The notes beneath the pieces were generated by a model that made no database searches, was not told the DNA's origin, and worked only from the letters and a program-made list of their open reading frames with translations. From Propionibacteriaceae bacterium (GTDB lineage: Bacteria > Actinomycetota > Actinomycetes > Propionibacteriales > Propionibacteriaceae): a DNA stretch of 64,000 bases. Shown in pieces: positions 12,372 through 22,075 of the stretch; position 1 is the stretch's first letter, and every line of letters starts with the position of its first letter. Where the stretch lies: assembly GCA_009782915.1 (NCBI GenBank), contig WRIC01000009.1, forward strand, positions 26,154 to 90,153, given 5' to 3'. The position numbers were made by a program, and so were the translations under genes.

Positions 12372-14435
12372 TCACTTCTGACCTTCGACCATGGCGCGGT
12401 ATTCCTTCTTCAAATCTGCCACCTCATCGCGGAGTCGTGCTGCGATTTCGAATCTCAAATCCGCTGCTGCTGCTTGCATCTGCGCAGTCAGCTCAGCAAT
12501 GAGATCAGCCAATTCCTCCTGGTGAAGATTCGCTGGGCGAGTCGACTCATGCGCCCGGATAACACCGGTGGTCTGGGCACGAGGACGAGTGATCTCATCA
12601 CTAGTTTCGCGCGACAGCATCTCAGTGATGTCAGCAATCTTCTTGCGCAAAGGCTGAGGATCAATCCCGTGCGCCTTGTTGTAGGCCACCTGCTTGGCTC
12701 GACGCCTATTAGTCTCATCGATGGCTGTTGACATCGACGCAGTCACCGAATCGGCGTACATGTGAACCTGCCCAGAGACGTGGCGGGCAGCACGTCCAAT
12801 AGTTTGGATCAGTGATCTCTCAGAACGAAGGAAACCCTGCTTGTCGGCATCCAAGATCGCCACCAGCGAAACCTCGGGAAGATCCAAACCCTCACGAAGA
12901 AGATTGATCCCCACCAAGACATCATATTCGCCAGCGCGCAATTCCCGCAGCAGATCCAGGCGCCGAAGAGTGTCAATATCGGAGTGAAGATAGCGCGTGC
13001 GAATATCGTGGTTCAAAAAGTACTCGGTCAGATCCTCAGCCATTTTCTTGGTGAGCGTGGTGACCAAAACCCTTTCATCCCGCTCGGCTCTCTGACGGAT
13101 CTCCCCCATCAAATCCTCCACCTGGCCCTTGGTGGGTTTCACGATCACCTCAGGGTCAACCAATCCAGTGGGACGGATCAGCAATTCCACCGGGTGGGGG
13201 TCTTTGGCGAGCTCATAGGGGCCAGGGGTTGCCGAGAGATAGACCGTCTGGTCAATCCTTTCCAGGAACTCCTCCCATCTCAGCGGTCGATTGTCAAGCG
13301 CAGAAGGGAGTCTGAATCCGTGCTCCACCAACGTACGTTTGCGTGACATGTCACCTTCATACATTCCACCAATCTGGGGCACGCCCACGTGGGATTCATC
13401 CATGACCAAGACAAAATCCTCCGGAAAATAGTCGAGTAAGCAATTCGGAGCAGAACCGGGGGCACGACCATCGATGTGGCGGGAATAATTCTCAATCCCC
13501 GCACAGGTTCCCACCGTTGACATCATTTCCAGGTCGTAACCTGTCCTCATTTCAAGGCGCTGGGCTTCAAGAAGCTTATTCTGGGCGCGCAACTCAAGTA
13601 GACGTTCCTGCAGTTCGGTTTCTATTCCACGAATCGCTTTGTCCATGCGCTCCGACGAGGCGGTGTATTGGGTGGCCGGGAAAATATGGAGAACCTGATC
13701 ATTGGTCAACACAGCCCCATCGACAGGATCCATGGTCATGAGCGCTTCGACCTCATCACCAAAAAATTCAATCCTCCACGCACTCTGCTCATACATGGGG
13801 AAAACCTCTACCGTGTCCCCACGCACCCGGAAAGTCCCGCGAGTACCCGCCAGATCATTGCGTACGTACTGAATATCGACCAACCGGCGAAGCAGTTTAT
13901 CCCTGCCCACATCGTCACCAACGTGGACAGTGATCGCCTGGTCAACAAATTCCTGGGGGGTCCCCAACCCGTAGATCGCTGACACCGAAGCTACAACAAT
14001 GCAATCGCGACGAGTCAGCAAAGAAAAGGTGGCGTGATAGCGTAACCGTTCAACCTCCTCATTGAGAGAAGAATCCTTCTCGATATAGGTGTCCGATTGG
14101 GGGATGTACGCCTCAGGTTGGTAATAGTCATAATAGGAGACGAAATATTCCACGGCATTATCGGGAAAGAAATCCCTCAGCTCTTGGGCAAACTGCGCAG
14201 CCAAAGTCTTGTTCGGCTGCATCACCAGCATGGGACGCTGGAGTCTTTCCGCCAGCCACGCCACCGTCGCAGTCTTCCCTGTTCCCGTGGCCCCCAACAG
14301 GACGACATCTTTCTCGCCTTCTTTGAGGCGCCTCTCCAGGGCATCGATAGCCTCAGGTTGATCCCCACTGGGCTCAAAATCGGCATGAACTTTAAACGGG
14401 GCTACGGTTCTTTCCAGGTCTGTGATCGGGCGCAT
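12372..14435 (-). CDS. uvrB: Excinuclease ABC subunit B
   Basis: UvrB is the helicase-like subunit that loads onto damage from UvrA and recruits UvrC. The 687-residue protein has Walker [17 protein letters not shown], the beta-hairpin region [12 protein letters not shown], the helicase motif [14 protein letters not shown], and [23 protein letters not shown]-terminal UVR segment ([20 protein letters not shown]) pairs with UvrC. It is unlinked to uvrA and uvrC but within 5 kb. Just upstream lie family B and family A repeats. Confidence 0.98.
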   Translation of the reverse strand: MRPITDLERTVAPFKVHADFEPSGDQPEAIDALERRLKEGEKDVVLLGATGTGKTATVAWLAERLQRPMLVMQPNKTLAAQFAQELRDFFPDNAVEYFVSYYDYYQPEAYIPQSDTYIEKDSSLNEEVERLRYHATFSLLTRRDCIVVASVSAIYGLGTPQEFVDQAITVHVGDDVGRDKLLRRLVDIQYVRNDLAGTRGTFRVRGDTVEVFPMYEQSAWRIEFFGDEVEALMTMDPVDGAVLTNDQVLHIFPATQYTASSERMDKAIRGIETELQERLLELRAQNKLLEAQRLEMRTGYDLEMMSTVGTCAGIENYSRHIDGRAPGSAPNCLLDYFPEDFVLVMDESHVGVPQIGGMYEGDMSRKRTLVEHGFRLPSALDNRPLRWEEFLERIDQTVYLSATPGPYELAKDPHPVELLIRPTGLVDPEVIVKPTKGQVEDLMGEIRQRAERDERVLVTTLTKKMAEDLTEYFLNHDIRTRYLHSDIDTLRRLDLLRELRAGEYDVLVGINLLREGLDLPEVSLVAILDADKQGFLRSERSLIQTIGRAARHVSGQVHMYADSVTASMSTAIDETNRRRAKQVAYNKAHGIDPQPLRKKIADITEMLSRETSDEITRPRAQTTGVIRAHESTRPANLHQEELADLIAELTAQMQAAAADLRFEIAARLRDEVADLKKEYRAMVEGQK

Positions 14436-14457
14436 ACCCCCACGCTACCGTAGCCCG

Positions 14458-14490
14458 GTGACAAAACGGGGACGGAGGTGTTTTTGTCAC
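14458..14490. repeat. Family B inverted repeat (GTGACA type)
   Basis: GTGACAAAA at the left and TTTTTGTCAC at the right form an inverted repeat around a GGGGACGGAGG core. The same ends and core recur at about 47.9, 55.65, 60.46 and 60.58 kb. This copy is 22 bp upstream of the uvrB start and directly precedes a family A element. Confidence 0.75.
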
Positions 14491-14498
14491 CAACCATC

Positions 14499-14625
14499 GT
14501 CACCCTGCGGAGCACTGCGAGTCGCGCTAGCGCGCTCCGCAGCACAGGCTCCGCGACTCGCAGGGTCCAGAAGTCACAGCTGAATGACTGTGGAGTCTGG
14601 ATTCTGCGACTACGCGCAGAACGAC
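14499..14625. repeat. Family A double-hairpin element, extended left arm
   Basis: A left hairpin begins GTCACCCTGCGGAG and closes CTCGCAGGGTCCAG about 65 bp later, containing further nested dyads (GCGAGTCGCG, CGCGACTCGC). The spacer TCCAGA...TCTGGA follows, then a right hairpin TTCTGCGACTACGCGCAGAA. Compared with standard copies, the left loop is enlarged while the arms remain paired. It lies between the divergent uvrB and the end of coaE. Confidence 0.8.
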
Positions 14626-14632
14626 TCAGGGG

Positions 14633-15289
14633 TTAGAGGTCCTCGCCGACCAGGAAGGAGGTACGCTCGTCGTTGCCACGATAATGCAGACCCTTAGCTA
14701 GGACAGTGTCCATCCACTGGTTTACTTGGGCTTCCAGGTTCTCTGCACTACCAGAACCGTCAAAGACAAAGTCAGCGGCAGCAAGGCGTACCTCATCGTC
14801 GATCTGAGCAGTAATGCGACCCCAGGCTTCCTCTTCATCCATACCACGGCCATCCACGAGACGGGCCACCCGAACCTCGGGGGAAGCATCCACCACAATC
14901 ACTGTGTCAAAAGCCTCAGGTCCAGCAACCTCCACCAGCAGAGGGATCGCATGAACCACCAGTTTGTCACCACGTTTCTCTGCAGCAATATCAATGAGTT
15001 GTCCCTCACTGATCACTCGAGGATGAATGATGTTTTCGAGCCTCTCACGAGCCTCATCATCATCACCGAAAACAAGCTTCGCCACCAGGGAACGATTGAG
15101 ACTGCCATCGGCCTCCAGAACCCTCTCACCGAAGGCCTCCACAATCTCAGCTAAACCATCAGTACCCACAGCCACCACATCACGAGCAAGAATGTCATAG
15201 TCGATGACTTCAACACCACGCAGTTCAAAGGCTCGGCTCGCCACAGATTTCCCTGCTGCAATACCTCCAGTGAGGCCAACTCTAATCAT
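14633..15289 (-). CDS. coaE: Dephospho-CoA kinase
   Basis: Phosphorylates the 3' hydroxyl of dephospho-CoA, the last step of CoA synthesis. The start is ATG 15289 (MIRVGLTGGIAAGKS), which places the P-loop at residues 8-15; the track's longer ORF adds 34 residues that look non-coding and run into the rpsA terminus. The product is 218 residues, near the family norm. The nucleotide-lid region VARLVDGRGMDEEEAWGRI is visible. It follows rpsA by 19 bp, a common actinobacterial pairing. The stop lies at the edge of a family A repeat. Confidence 0.95.
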   Translation of the reverse strand: MIRVGLTGGIAAGKSVASRAFELRGVEVIDYDILARDVVAVGTDGLAEIVEAFGERVLEADGSLNRSLVAKLVFGDDDEARERLENIIHPRVISEGQLIDIAAEKRGDKLVVHAIPLLVEVAGPEAFDTVIVVDASPEVRVARLVDGRGMDEEEAWGRITAQIDDEVRLAAADFVFDGSGSAENLEAQVNQWMDTVLAKGLHYRGNDERTSFLVGEDL

Positions 15290-15308
15290 GGATCCTCTTC
15301 TCGATGGA

Positions 15309-16757
15309 TTATTCCTCCCCGAGTTGCTCCTTGAACGCTTGGAGAGCCTCATCAGCAGCGAGAGTCGGTTCAGCAGGGGCATCAGCTTCACCAGTGGTGT
15401 AGGTTGCGGCGGTCATTTCCTCAACCACTGCCTCCTGGTCAGCTTCGCCGGCTTCCTGGGCCTGCTTCTTGTGGGCCTCCCACAGTTCGCGAGCCTGCTT
15501 CCACTGTTCCTCCCATGCAGCCTGCTGCTCTTCGTAACCTGGCTTCCAATCATTGGTTTCAGGATCGAAGCCCTCAGGATAGATGTAGTTACCCTCAGCA
15601 TCATAGGAGTTCGCCATGCCATAGAGGCTCGGATCGAAGTCATCAGCTACCACGTCAACACCCTCATTGGCCTGCTTCAGTGACAGCGACACGCGACGAC
15701 GCTCCAAGTCGATATCAATGATCTTGACCATGACCGCATCGTTAACAGCGACCACCTGCTCGGGGATCTCCACATGGCGTTCCGCGAGTTCGGAGACGTG
15801 AACCAAACCTTCGATACCTTCAGCGACTCGCACAAAGGCACCAAAAGGAACCAGCTTGGTGACCGTACCCGGTGCGATCTGGCCAATCTGGTTGAGACGG
15901 GCGAAAGTCTGCCACGGATCTTCCTGGGTGGCTTTCAGCGACAGGGAGACACGTTCACGATCCATCTCCACGGAGAGAACCTCGACAGTCACCTCCTGAC
16001 CGATTTCAACAACCTCCGAAGGATGATCAATGTGCTTCCAGGAGAGCTCGGAGACGTGCACCAGTCCATCAACCCCACCCAGGTCCACGAAGGCACCGAA
16101 GTTCACGATCGACGAGACGACACCCTTACGAATCTGGCCCTTGGTGAGATTATCGAGGAAGGTGGCGCGTACCTCGGACTGTGTTTGCTCCAGCCAAGCC
16201 CGACGCGACAGGACCACATTGTTGCGGTTCTTGTCGAGTTCGATGATCTTGGCTTCCAGTTCAGCATTGATGTATGGGGAGAGATCGCGTACGCGCCTCA
16301 TCTCCACCAAGGAGGCAGGAAGGAAGCCACGCAGACCGATGTCCACGATCAGACCGCCCTTGACCACCTCAATGACGCGGCCCGTGACCACCCCATCCTC
16401 GGCTTTGATTTTCTCAATGGTGCCCCAGGCGCGCTCGTACTGGGCACGCTTCTTGGACAGGATCAGTCGTCCTTCTTTGTCTTCTTTTTGCTGGACGAGT
16501 GCTTCAACAGTGTCACCAATGTTGACTTCTGCGAAGGGATCCACGTGATATTTGATGGCGAGTTCTTTGACGGGGATGACACCTTCAGTCTTGTATCCCA
16601 CATCGAGGAGAACTTCGTCTTTGTCTACCTTGACAACAATGCCGGTGACAATATCGCCATCATTGAAGCTTTTGAGTGTTGAATCGATTGCGTCGAGAAA
16701 ATCTTGGTCTGAACCGAGATCGTCAATCGCGATAGGGGCTTGCGCCGTTGAGGTCAT
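15309..16757 (-). CDS. rpsA: 30S ribosomal protein S1
   Basis: S1 binds mRNA on the small subunit and assists initiation. The 482-residue protein has four S1 repeats: GDIVTGIVVKVDKDEVLLDV, then DGVVTGRVIEVVKGGLIVDI, KGVVSSIVNFGAFVDLGG, and PGTVTKLVPFGAFVRVAEG. The C-terminal tail is rich in Glu, Ala and Trp. Four repeats and this length match actinobacterial S1 rather than the six-repeat proteobacterial form. The 172 bp upstream separates it from the next gene and presumably carries its promoter. Confidence 0.97.
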   Translation of the reverse strand: MTSTAQAPIAIDDLGSDQDFLDAIDSTLKSFNDGDIVTGIVVKVDKDEVLLDVGYKTEGVIPVKELAIKYHVDPFAEVNIGDTVEALVQQKEDKEGRLILSKKRAQYERAWGTIEKIKAEDGVVTGRVIEVVKGGLIVDIGLRGFLPASLVEMRRVRDLSPYINAELEAKIIELDKNRNNVVLSRRAWLEQTQSEVRATFLDNLTKGQIRKGVVSSIVNFGAFVDLGGVDGLVHVSELSWKHIDHPSEVVEIGQEVTVEVLSVEMDRERVSLSLKATQEDPWQTFARLNQIGQIAPGTVTKLVPFGAFVRVAEGIEGLVHVSELAERHVEIPEQVVAVNDAVMVKIIDIDLERRRVSLSLKQANEGVDVVADDFDPSLYGMANSYDAEGNYIYPEGFDPETNDWKPGYEEQQAAWEEQWKQARELWEAHKKQAQEAGEADQEAVVEEMTAATYTTGEADAPAEPTLAADEALQAFKEQLGEE

Positions 16758-16929
16758 TGATGATGACTTTCACATATAGTATTCCAGTACGCCTGGTCGT
16801 GGCCATAAGGCACCCTATTCACTCCATGCTGGAATAGAGCCGATCAAGCGCCCACCTATCCTAGCGAGGCGTACGCCCCACAGCAAACAGCCGAGGTAAC
16901 AATCACGCAACAGTATGTCACTATTACTG

Positions 16930-18060
16930 CTAGCCGGAGGTGTCCACAGTGAAAGTGAAGAACTCTTTACCATCACTACCCACGCACCGATATTCAATCG
17001 TGGCATTCACTTTAACAAGACCCGCAAACATGTTGTTTTCTTTGATTTCTTTTGATACATCAGCTTTCAGCGCATCGCGGAACATGTTAATCGTCGCTGG
17101 AGTGAATTGGCTAGCACGATATTTGGTCAGGGTATAATTGAGCCGAACAACCCGACCCTCACGCTTTTCGGCACTATCGAATCTTATTCCTTCGGTGAAC
17201 TCGATTGGCGCGAGACGATTCATTTCTGCAACAACTTCGTCAAGGAAGGTGTCCACGAGCTTCAATGTGCTTGAGACGTTTCGGATCTTTTTGGTTGCTT
17301 CTTCTGTCGCTTCGGAGGCTTCCTGTATTTCTATGACCTGTTCTTCGAGATCAGCGAGCTTCTTTTCCATCTCGGGTACGACAAAGTTGAGCGATTCCGC
17401 TGTAGCGACAGCTTCAGTGAGCCGGTCATAGTCAGCCTCCACCACATAATCGGTGGCAACAGTGGTCTCCAGTATCTCCTTGGCTGAGGTGAGTTCTGTC
17501 TGAAGTTTCTTCTGGTTGGTATCCAATTGAGCGGCGAAATAGTTGAAATCTTCCTTCGCTTCCTCCATGGCCATCTGGTAGGGCCGCACCAGACCAAAGA
17601 AAACACCAGCGCCAGCAAGGAGAGCTAGGACGACACCGCCAATGACAAAGATGGGCCACTTCTTCTTTTTCTTCGGTGGTGGACCCATGGGAGCACCAGG
17701 TGCACCAGGGGATCCGGGCGCATAGGGGTACGCCTGTTGGCCATAGGCGGTTGGAGGTTGAGGGATGCCGGTGGGTGCACCCATGGGTGCTACGGGTGGT
17801 TGGGGCATGCCCGACTGCGGGATGCCCGGTTGTGCAGGACCGGGTTGGGGAATGCCCGGTTGTGGAATCCCAGGCTGTGGCATACCGGGTTGGGGAATGC
17901 CCGGTTGTGGCTGTCCAGTGGTGGTGTTGACACCCTCAGGTGGTATCTGAGATGGAGTAACTTCGGTGGTGGGAACCTCGGGTGTGGGAGTCGAGAATGA
18001 CTCTTGATTCATGGGTTCCTGGGTGTCAGCAGTGAGGTCTTCATTGTTCTCCGTGGCCAT
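16930..18060 (-). CDS. Proline-rich single-pass membrane protein, function unknown
   Basis: I recognise no family. The start is ATG 18060 (MATENNEDL) with GAGGGG upstream; the 24 extra residues of the track are unlikely. The product is about 376 residues. Residues 25-140 are low-complexity Pro/Gly/Gln with repeats of the form PGIPQPGMPQPG, then PPPKKKKK and one membrane segment (IFVIGGVVLALLAGAGVFFGL). An outer region follows with predicted coiled coil (LEEQVIEIQEASEATEEATK) and a C-terminal beta-rich part ending FTFTVDTSG. The topology suggests a cytoplasmic proline tail and an exported domain. Two other proteins in the window share this plan. Confidence 0.75.
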   Translation of the reverse strand: MATENNEDLTADTQEPMNQESFSTPTPEVPTTEVTPSQIPPEGVNTTTGQPQPGIPQPGMPQPGIPQPGIPQPGPAQPGIPQSGMPQPPVAPMGAPTGIPQPPTAYGQQAYPYAPGSPGAPGAPMGPPPKKKKKWPIFVIGGVVLALLAGAGVFFGLVRPYQMAMEEAKEDFNYFAAQLDTNQKKLQTELTSAKEILETTVATDYVVEADYDRLTEAVATAESLNFVVPEMEKKLADLEEQVIEIQEASEATEEATKKIRNVSSTLKLVDTFLDEVVAEMNRLAPIEFTEGIRFDSAEKREGRVVRLNYTLTKYRASQFTPATINMFRDALKADVSKEIKENNMFAGLVKVNATIEYRCVGSDGKEFFTFTVDTSG

Positions 18061-18134
18061 GGTCCGCCCCTCGTCGATACGTTTTCCCCATTCTATCAGC
18101 CCGCGACAGGTGCTCGTGTGCCCATCAACCAAAC

Positions 18135-18505
18135 GTCATTCCGCGCAAAGTCGCGGAATCCAGACTGTATAGTCCAACAAACTGTGGATTCTGGACCCTG
18201 CGACTTCGCGCAGGGAGACGGGGGTAACGTCATTCCGCGCGAAGTCGCGGAATCCAGACTGTATAGTCCAACAACTGTGGATTCTGGACCCTGCGACTTC
18301 GCGCAGGGAGACGGGGGCAACGTCATTCCGCGCGAAGTCGCGGAATCCAGACCGTACGTCCAACAACTGTGGATTCTGGACCCTGCGACTTCGCGCAGGG
18401 AGACGGGGGTAACGTCATTCCGCGCGAAGTCGCGGAATCCAGACTGTACGTCCAACAAACTGTGGATTCTGGACCCTGCGACGTTCGCGCAGGGAGACGG
18501 GGGTG
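18135..18505. repeat. Tandem array of four family A elements
   Basis: Four consecutive units of 94, 93, 92 and about 92 bp start at 18135, 18229, 18322 and 18414. Each has a left hairpin (ATTCCGCG, six-base loop, CGCGGAAT), TCCAGAC, a short variable spacer, CTGTGGATTCTGGA, a right hairpin CCCTGCGACTTCGCGCAGGG and AGACGGGGG. Units differ by a few bases, mostly in the spacer. The fourth right loop has one inserted base. The array fills the gap between polA and the proline-rich membrane gene; nothing else is seen in these 500 bases. Confidence 0.93.
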
Positions 18506-18564
18506 GGGAGTTGTCCAAAAGGAGACGCGGTGGCGCACCGTGGGACTCTGTGCCTGTCGGCTGG

Positions 18565-21219
18565 CTAGTGGGCGGCTTGGGCCCAGGTGGGGCCGACACC
18601 GATGGAGACATCGAGCGGAACACTGAGCTGGACAGCATTGCCCATTTCTGCGCGTACTATCTCTTCCAAGGATTCCTGTTCACCAGGGGCGACCTCGAAG
18701 ATCAACTCATCGTGGACCTGCAGGAGCATCCGTGAAGCAAGTCCAGTTGCCTTCAGTCGGGCATCCAGTTTCAACATCGCCAGTTTGATGATATCGGCTG
18801 CTGTTCCTTGAATGGGGGCGTTGAGGGCCATACGCTCAGCCATCTCCCTCATCGTACGATTCGTTGAATCCAAGTCGGGAAGGTAGCGCCTCCTGCCGAG
18901 GATTGTTTCGGTGTAACCGCGCTGGCGAGCCAGCTGAACCTCCGATTGGAGATAGTCACGAACACGACCAAACTTGTCGAAGAAATCCTCCATGAGTCGA
19001 CTAGCTTCCGCCACCGAAATCTTGAGCTGATTCGATAACCCGAAGGCACTCAACCCGTAGGCCAACCCATAGTTGACTGCTTTGACCCGGCTGCGCTGCT
19101 CACTAGTGACCTCGGATGTTTCCAGACCGAAAACATGACCAGCCATCACCGTGTGAAAATCCTGCCCCGAATTGAAAGCCTCAACAAGCTGCTCATCACC
19201 AGAGACGTGAGCCATGATTCTCATCTCAATCTGGGAATAGTCGGCAGTCAAGAGCGCCTCGAACCCATCGGCCGCGATGAATCCTTCACGAATGCGAGTA
19301 CCTGTGGCTGAGCGCGCAGGAATGTTTTGCAGATTCGGGTCCTGGGAAGACAGGCGCCCAGTGGCTGCCACAGTTTGAAGATAGGTGGTGTGAATCCGAC
19401 CATCAGCTGCAGTCGCCTTGATGAGACCTTCGACGCTCTGGCGCAATTTGATCGAATCGCGATGGGCGAGGAGATGTTCAAGAAAAGGATGACCGGTGGT
19501 CGCCAAAAGATGGTCGAGGGCCTCAGCATCGGTGGTATACCCACTCTTGGTTTTGCGAGTCTTCGGCATCTTCAACTCATCAAAAAGAACCACCTGGAGC
19601 TGCTTGGGTGAGGAGAGGTTGATCTCTTGACCAATCGATTCATAGGCGAGGCGCTGCGCCTCCACCACACGATCATTGAATTGTTCACGCAGGCTGGTGA
19701 GGGTTGTGGTGTCAACCCCAACACCAGTCTTCTCCATCGCTGCCAGTACGCGGGTAAGCGGGATTTCCACATCAACGAGCAACTCGGCGCACTCTTTCGC
19801 GGCGAGCTCCTCACCCAGAGGGGCGGCAAGATCAGCGATAGTACGAGCATTGGTTCCCACTGTTGTGGCGGCAGGGTCGTCAAAAAAGTTGAAGGCCGGT
19901 TGCTCATCGGCGACCGCCGCAACGAGGGTACGGTTGAGATAGCGATCCGCTAAACTCACCAGATCGAGACTACGGCGATCAGGGTTAGCGAGATAGGCAG
20001 CGATCTGTGTATCACACACCACACCGTGAAGATCCCATCCCCGTTCCCACAAACCAATCAGTGGAGCTTTCACCTCGTGGACCACTGTAGGAATCTCCGG
20101 GTTGGCCAGCCACGACACCAGGGCACGCTCATCTTCCGGTGTGATAGCCGCCAAGTCAATCCATCCAACCGAGTCGCTGGTGGCGATCGCCAAAGATTCG
20201 ACAACCCAGGTGCCTGTCCCCCACTGCCCCTGGAATTCGATTCCTGCTTGGCTGTTTCCCTGTTGAGCAAGCCAGGCCTCCACCTCACCAGGTGCGATAG
20301 TGCTGACCTGGGTGGTGACCTCACGAGCAGGAGCCACCTCGCGTACCTCGAAAACTTCCGAAACCCTCTTGCGCAAGGCACGGAACTGAAGCAAATCAAA
20401 GAGCTGGTTGACTGCGCCCATGTCTGGTTGCCCACCAGTGAGTTCACCCACAGAAACAGGCAGATCAAGGTCACGTACCAGGGCATTGAGCCGGCGGTTT
20501 CTTTCCACCGCATCAGTGTGTTGGCGCAAAGACTCACCCGCTTTGCCGGGCACCTGGTCCGCTCGACGAATCAGATTCTCCAACCCGTCATACTCCCCCA
20601 ACCACTTGGCAGCAGTCTTGGGCCCCACCCCGGGAACACCAGGAAGATTGTCGGAGGTTTCACCGACAAGAGCAGCCAACTCTGGATAGCGCTGCGGTGG
20701 CACACCATACTTTTCTTCCACCGCTTGAGGGGTCATTTTGATGGTTTCGTTGCGCCCAGGGTAGAGAACAGTCACCGTATCGGTAATCAGTTGGAAAGTG
20801 TCACGATCACCCGAGGTGATCAGAACCTCCATGTCTTTCGATTGGGCCTGCTGTGACCACGTGGCGATGATGTCGTCGGCCTCATAGTTGTCAACCTCAA
20901 TATGTGTGATACCCAGGGCGTCCAGAAATTCTTTAATCAGTTCGACTTGACCCACAAATTCCGGCGGGGTGGCTCCCCGGTTGGCTTTATAGTCCGAATA
21001 CTTTTCGGTACGAAAGGATGTCCTGGATTTGTCGAAAGCCACACCAATGGCGGTGGGTTGCTCAGCACGGATCGTACCTAAAAGAAGTGTGGCAAAGCCA
21101 TAGATGGCATTGGTGTATTGCCCGGTACTCGTGGTGAAAGATTCGAGCGGATACCCATAGAAGGCCCGAAAAGCCAGAGAATAACCGTCAACGAGCAGGA
21201 CGCGATCTGGTTGATTCAC
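18565..21219 (-). CDS. polA: DNA polymerase I
   Basis: Repair and Okazaki-fragment polymerase. The 884-residue protein has an N-terminal 5'-3' exonuclease (LLVDGYSLAFRAFYG, NYEADDIIATWS, TSGDRDTFQLI, GVPGVGPKTAAKWL) and a C-terminal family A polymerase (LLTADYSQIEMRIMAHVSGD, RSRVKAVNYGLAYGLSAFGL, LLQVHDELIFEV). The middle 3'-5' exonuclease domain is degenerate: no DxE metal motif is seen, as in many actinobacterial enzymes, so proofreading is probably absent. GTG at 21219 overlaps the stop of the ANTAR regulator by 4 bp (GTGA). Confidence 0.97.
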   Translation of the reverse strand: MNQPDRVLLVDGYSLAFRAFYGYPLESFTTSTGQYTNAIYGFATLLLGTIRAEQPTAIGVAFDKSRTSFRTEKYSDYKANRGATPPEFVGQVELIKEFLDALGITHIEVDNYEADDIIATWSQQAQSKDMEVLITSGDRDTFQLITDTVTVLYPGRNETIKMTPQAVEEKYGVPPQRYPELAALVGETSDNLPGVPGVGPKTAAKWLGEYDGLENLIRRADQVPGKAGESLRQHTDAVERNRRLNALVRDLDLPVSVGELTGGQPDMGAVNQLFDLLQFRALRKRVSEVFEVREVAPAREVTTQVSTIAPGEVEAWLAQQGNSQAGIEFQGQWGTGTWVVESLAIATSDSVGWIDLAAITPEDERALVSWLANPEIPTVVHEVKAPLIGLWERGWDLHGVVCDTQIAAYLANPDRRSLDLVSLADRYLNRTLVAAVADEQPAFNFFDDPAATTVGTNARTIADLAAPLGEELAAKECAELLVDVEIPLTRVLAAMEKTGVGVDTTTLTSLREQFNDRVVEAQRLAYESIGQEINLSSPKQLQVVLFDELKMPKTRKTKSGYTTDAEALDHLLATTGHPFLEHLLAHRDSIKLRQSVEGLIKATAADGRIHTTYLQTVAATGRLSSQDPNLQNIPARSATGTRIREGFIAADGFEALLTADYSQIEMRIMAHVSGDEQLVEAFNSGQDFHTVMAGHVFGLETSEVTSEQRSRVKAVNYGLAYGLSAFGLSNQLKISVAEASRLMEDFFDKFGRVRDYLQSEVQLARQRGYTETILGRRRYLPDLDSTNRTMREMAERMALNAPIQGTAADIIKLAMLKLDARLKATGLASRMLLQVHDELIFEVAPGEQESLEEIVRAEMGNAVQLSVPLDVSIGVGPTWAQAAH

Positions 21220-21821
21220 TCGTCACCCTTGGTGACTTTGCCATGATTGATGACACCCTGAGCTACCTCACGCATAGATTTGCGCATATCCATCGCTGTT
21301 TTCTGAATCCAGCGGAAAGCCTCGGCTTCACTGATTCCCAGCCCCTCCTGGATGAGACCCTTGGCCTGGTCAACAACCTTCCTTGAAGCGAGCCGCTCCT
21401 CCAGATCAGCGACCTCATCTTCAACAGCCATGATCTGGGCGAAACGGGCATGGGCGAGCTCAATGGCAGGTATCACATCGGAGGCGTCGAAGGGTTTGAT
21501 GACGTACGCCATCGCGCCGGCTCGAGAGGCCCGGTCAATGAGTTCGCGCTGGGAGAATGCGGTGAGAATAACAACAGGGGCGATACGCTCCTCGGTGATG
21601 GTTTCGCCAGCAGTGATTCCATCCATCTTGGGCATTTTGACATCCATGACCACAACATCGGGGCGGACTTCACGGGCCAGCGCGACAGCTTCTTCGCCAT
21701 CAGCTGCTTGACCAACAACGGTGTAACCCGAGTCTTGAAGTAGTTCCACCAGGTCCATACGGATGAGTGCCTCATCCTCAGCGACAAGAACCCTCATTGG
21801 TTCGGTGGTGATTTCTTTCAC
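21216..21821 (-). CDS. pdtaR: ANTAR-domain response regulator, PdtaR type
   Basis: A two-component receiver whose output binds RNA and prevents termination. The 201-residue product has a receiver (LVAEDEALIRMDLVELL with acidic pocket, phospho-acceptor in VVMDVKMPKMDG, conserved Thr and Lys in LTAFSQ and VIKPFD). A coiled linker and a C-terminal ANTAR domain follow (RKVVDQAKGLIQEGLGISEAEAFRWIQKTAMD). This matches mycobacterial PdtaR, whose partner kinase PdtaS is not in the window. The GTG start at 21821 has GAGAGG upstream. Translational coupling to polA is unusual and may be only positional. Confidence 0.92.
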   Translation of the reverse strand: MKEITTEPMRVLVAEDEALIRMDLVELLQDSGYTVVGQAADGEEAVALAREVRPDVVVMDVKMPKMDGITAGETITEERIAPVVILTAFSQRELIDRASRAGAMAYVIKPFDASDVIPAIELAHARFAQIMAVEDEVADLEERLASRKVVDQAKGLIQEGLGISEAEAFRWIQKTAMDMRKSMREVAQGVINHGKVTKGDE

Positions 21822-21919
21822 CTTGTCATCCTCTCATTTCGAGGTCCACGAGACAAGGGCATGAGCCATATGGCAGAATAGTTCTTCGGTTCTTGTAGAT
21901 GTTTCTTCTCACAAGAGTT

Positions 21920-22002
21920 GCCCAAGTGGCGGAATGGCAGACGCAGTCGACTCAAACTCGGCCGTCCTTACGGACGTGGGGGTTCAACTCCCCCCTTGGG
22001 CA
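21920..22002 (+). tRNA. tRNA-Leu (anticodon CAA)
   Basis: A class II tRNA of 83 nt. Acceptor arms GCCCAAG and CTTGGGC pair perfectly with discriminator A. The anticodon stem GTCGA/TCGGC encloses the loop CTCAAAC, giving anticodon CAA. The long variable arm is GTCCTTACGGAC, and the T arm is GGGGGTTCAACTCCCCC. CCA is not encoded. A large hairpin begins 7 bp downstream. Confidence 0.96.
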
Positions 22003-22008
22003 CTAGAT

Positions 22009-22075
22009 AGTGTGTTCCACCGGCGGGGAGTGCGGATTGCGAAGCAAGACGCCAACTCCCCGAAGGCGGGACACT
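22009..22075 (+). ncRNA. Large structured hairpin directly after tRNA-Leu, possible processed RNA or repeat
   Basis: A 67-bp nested dyad. The outer pair is AGTGT/ACACT, then CGGGGAGT/ACTCCCCG, then GCG/CGC, then TTGC-GAA-GCAA. The two inner stems are separated by facing GA/GA, a tandem G-A mismatch typical of structured RNA. No T-tract follows, so it is not a standard intrinsic terminator. The structure is seen in sequence; RNA function is inference. Confidence 0.4.

Noticed and set aside
18135-18505. CRISPR array
   Set aside because: The units are contiguous with no unique spacers of constant length and no cas genes; variation lies in a short stretch within the unit.
18004-18735. ORFs of 60-243 residues on both strands through the family A array, with repeated DSATSRGMTL-type peptides
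   Set aside because: They are translations of the hairpin repeats. The array length is not a multiple of three per unit, frames shift, and no ribosome site precedes them.
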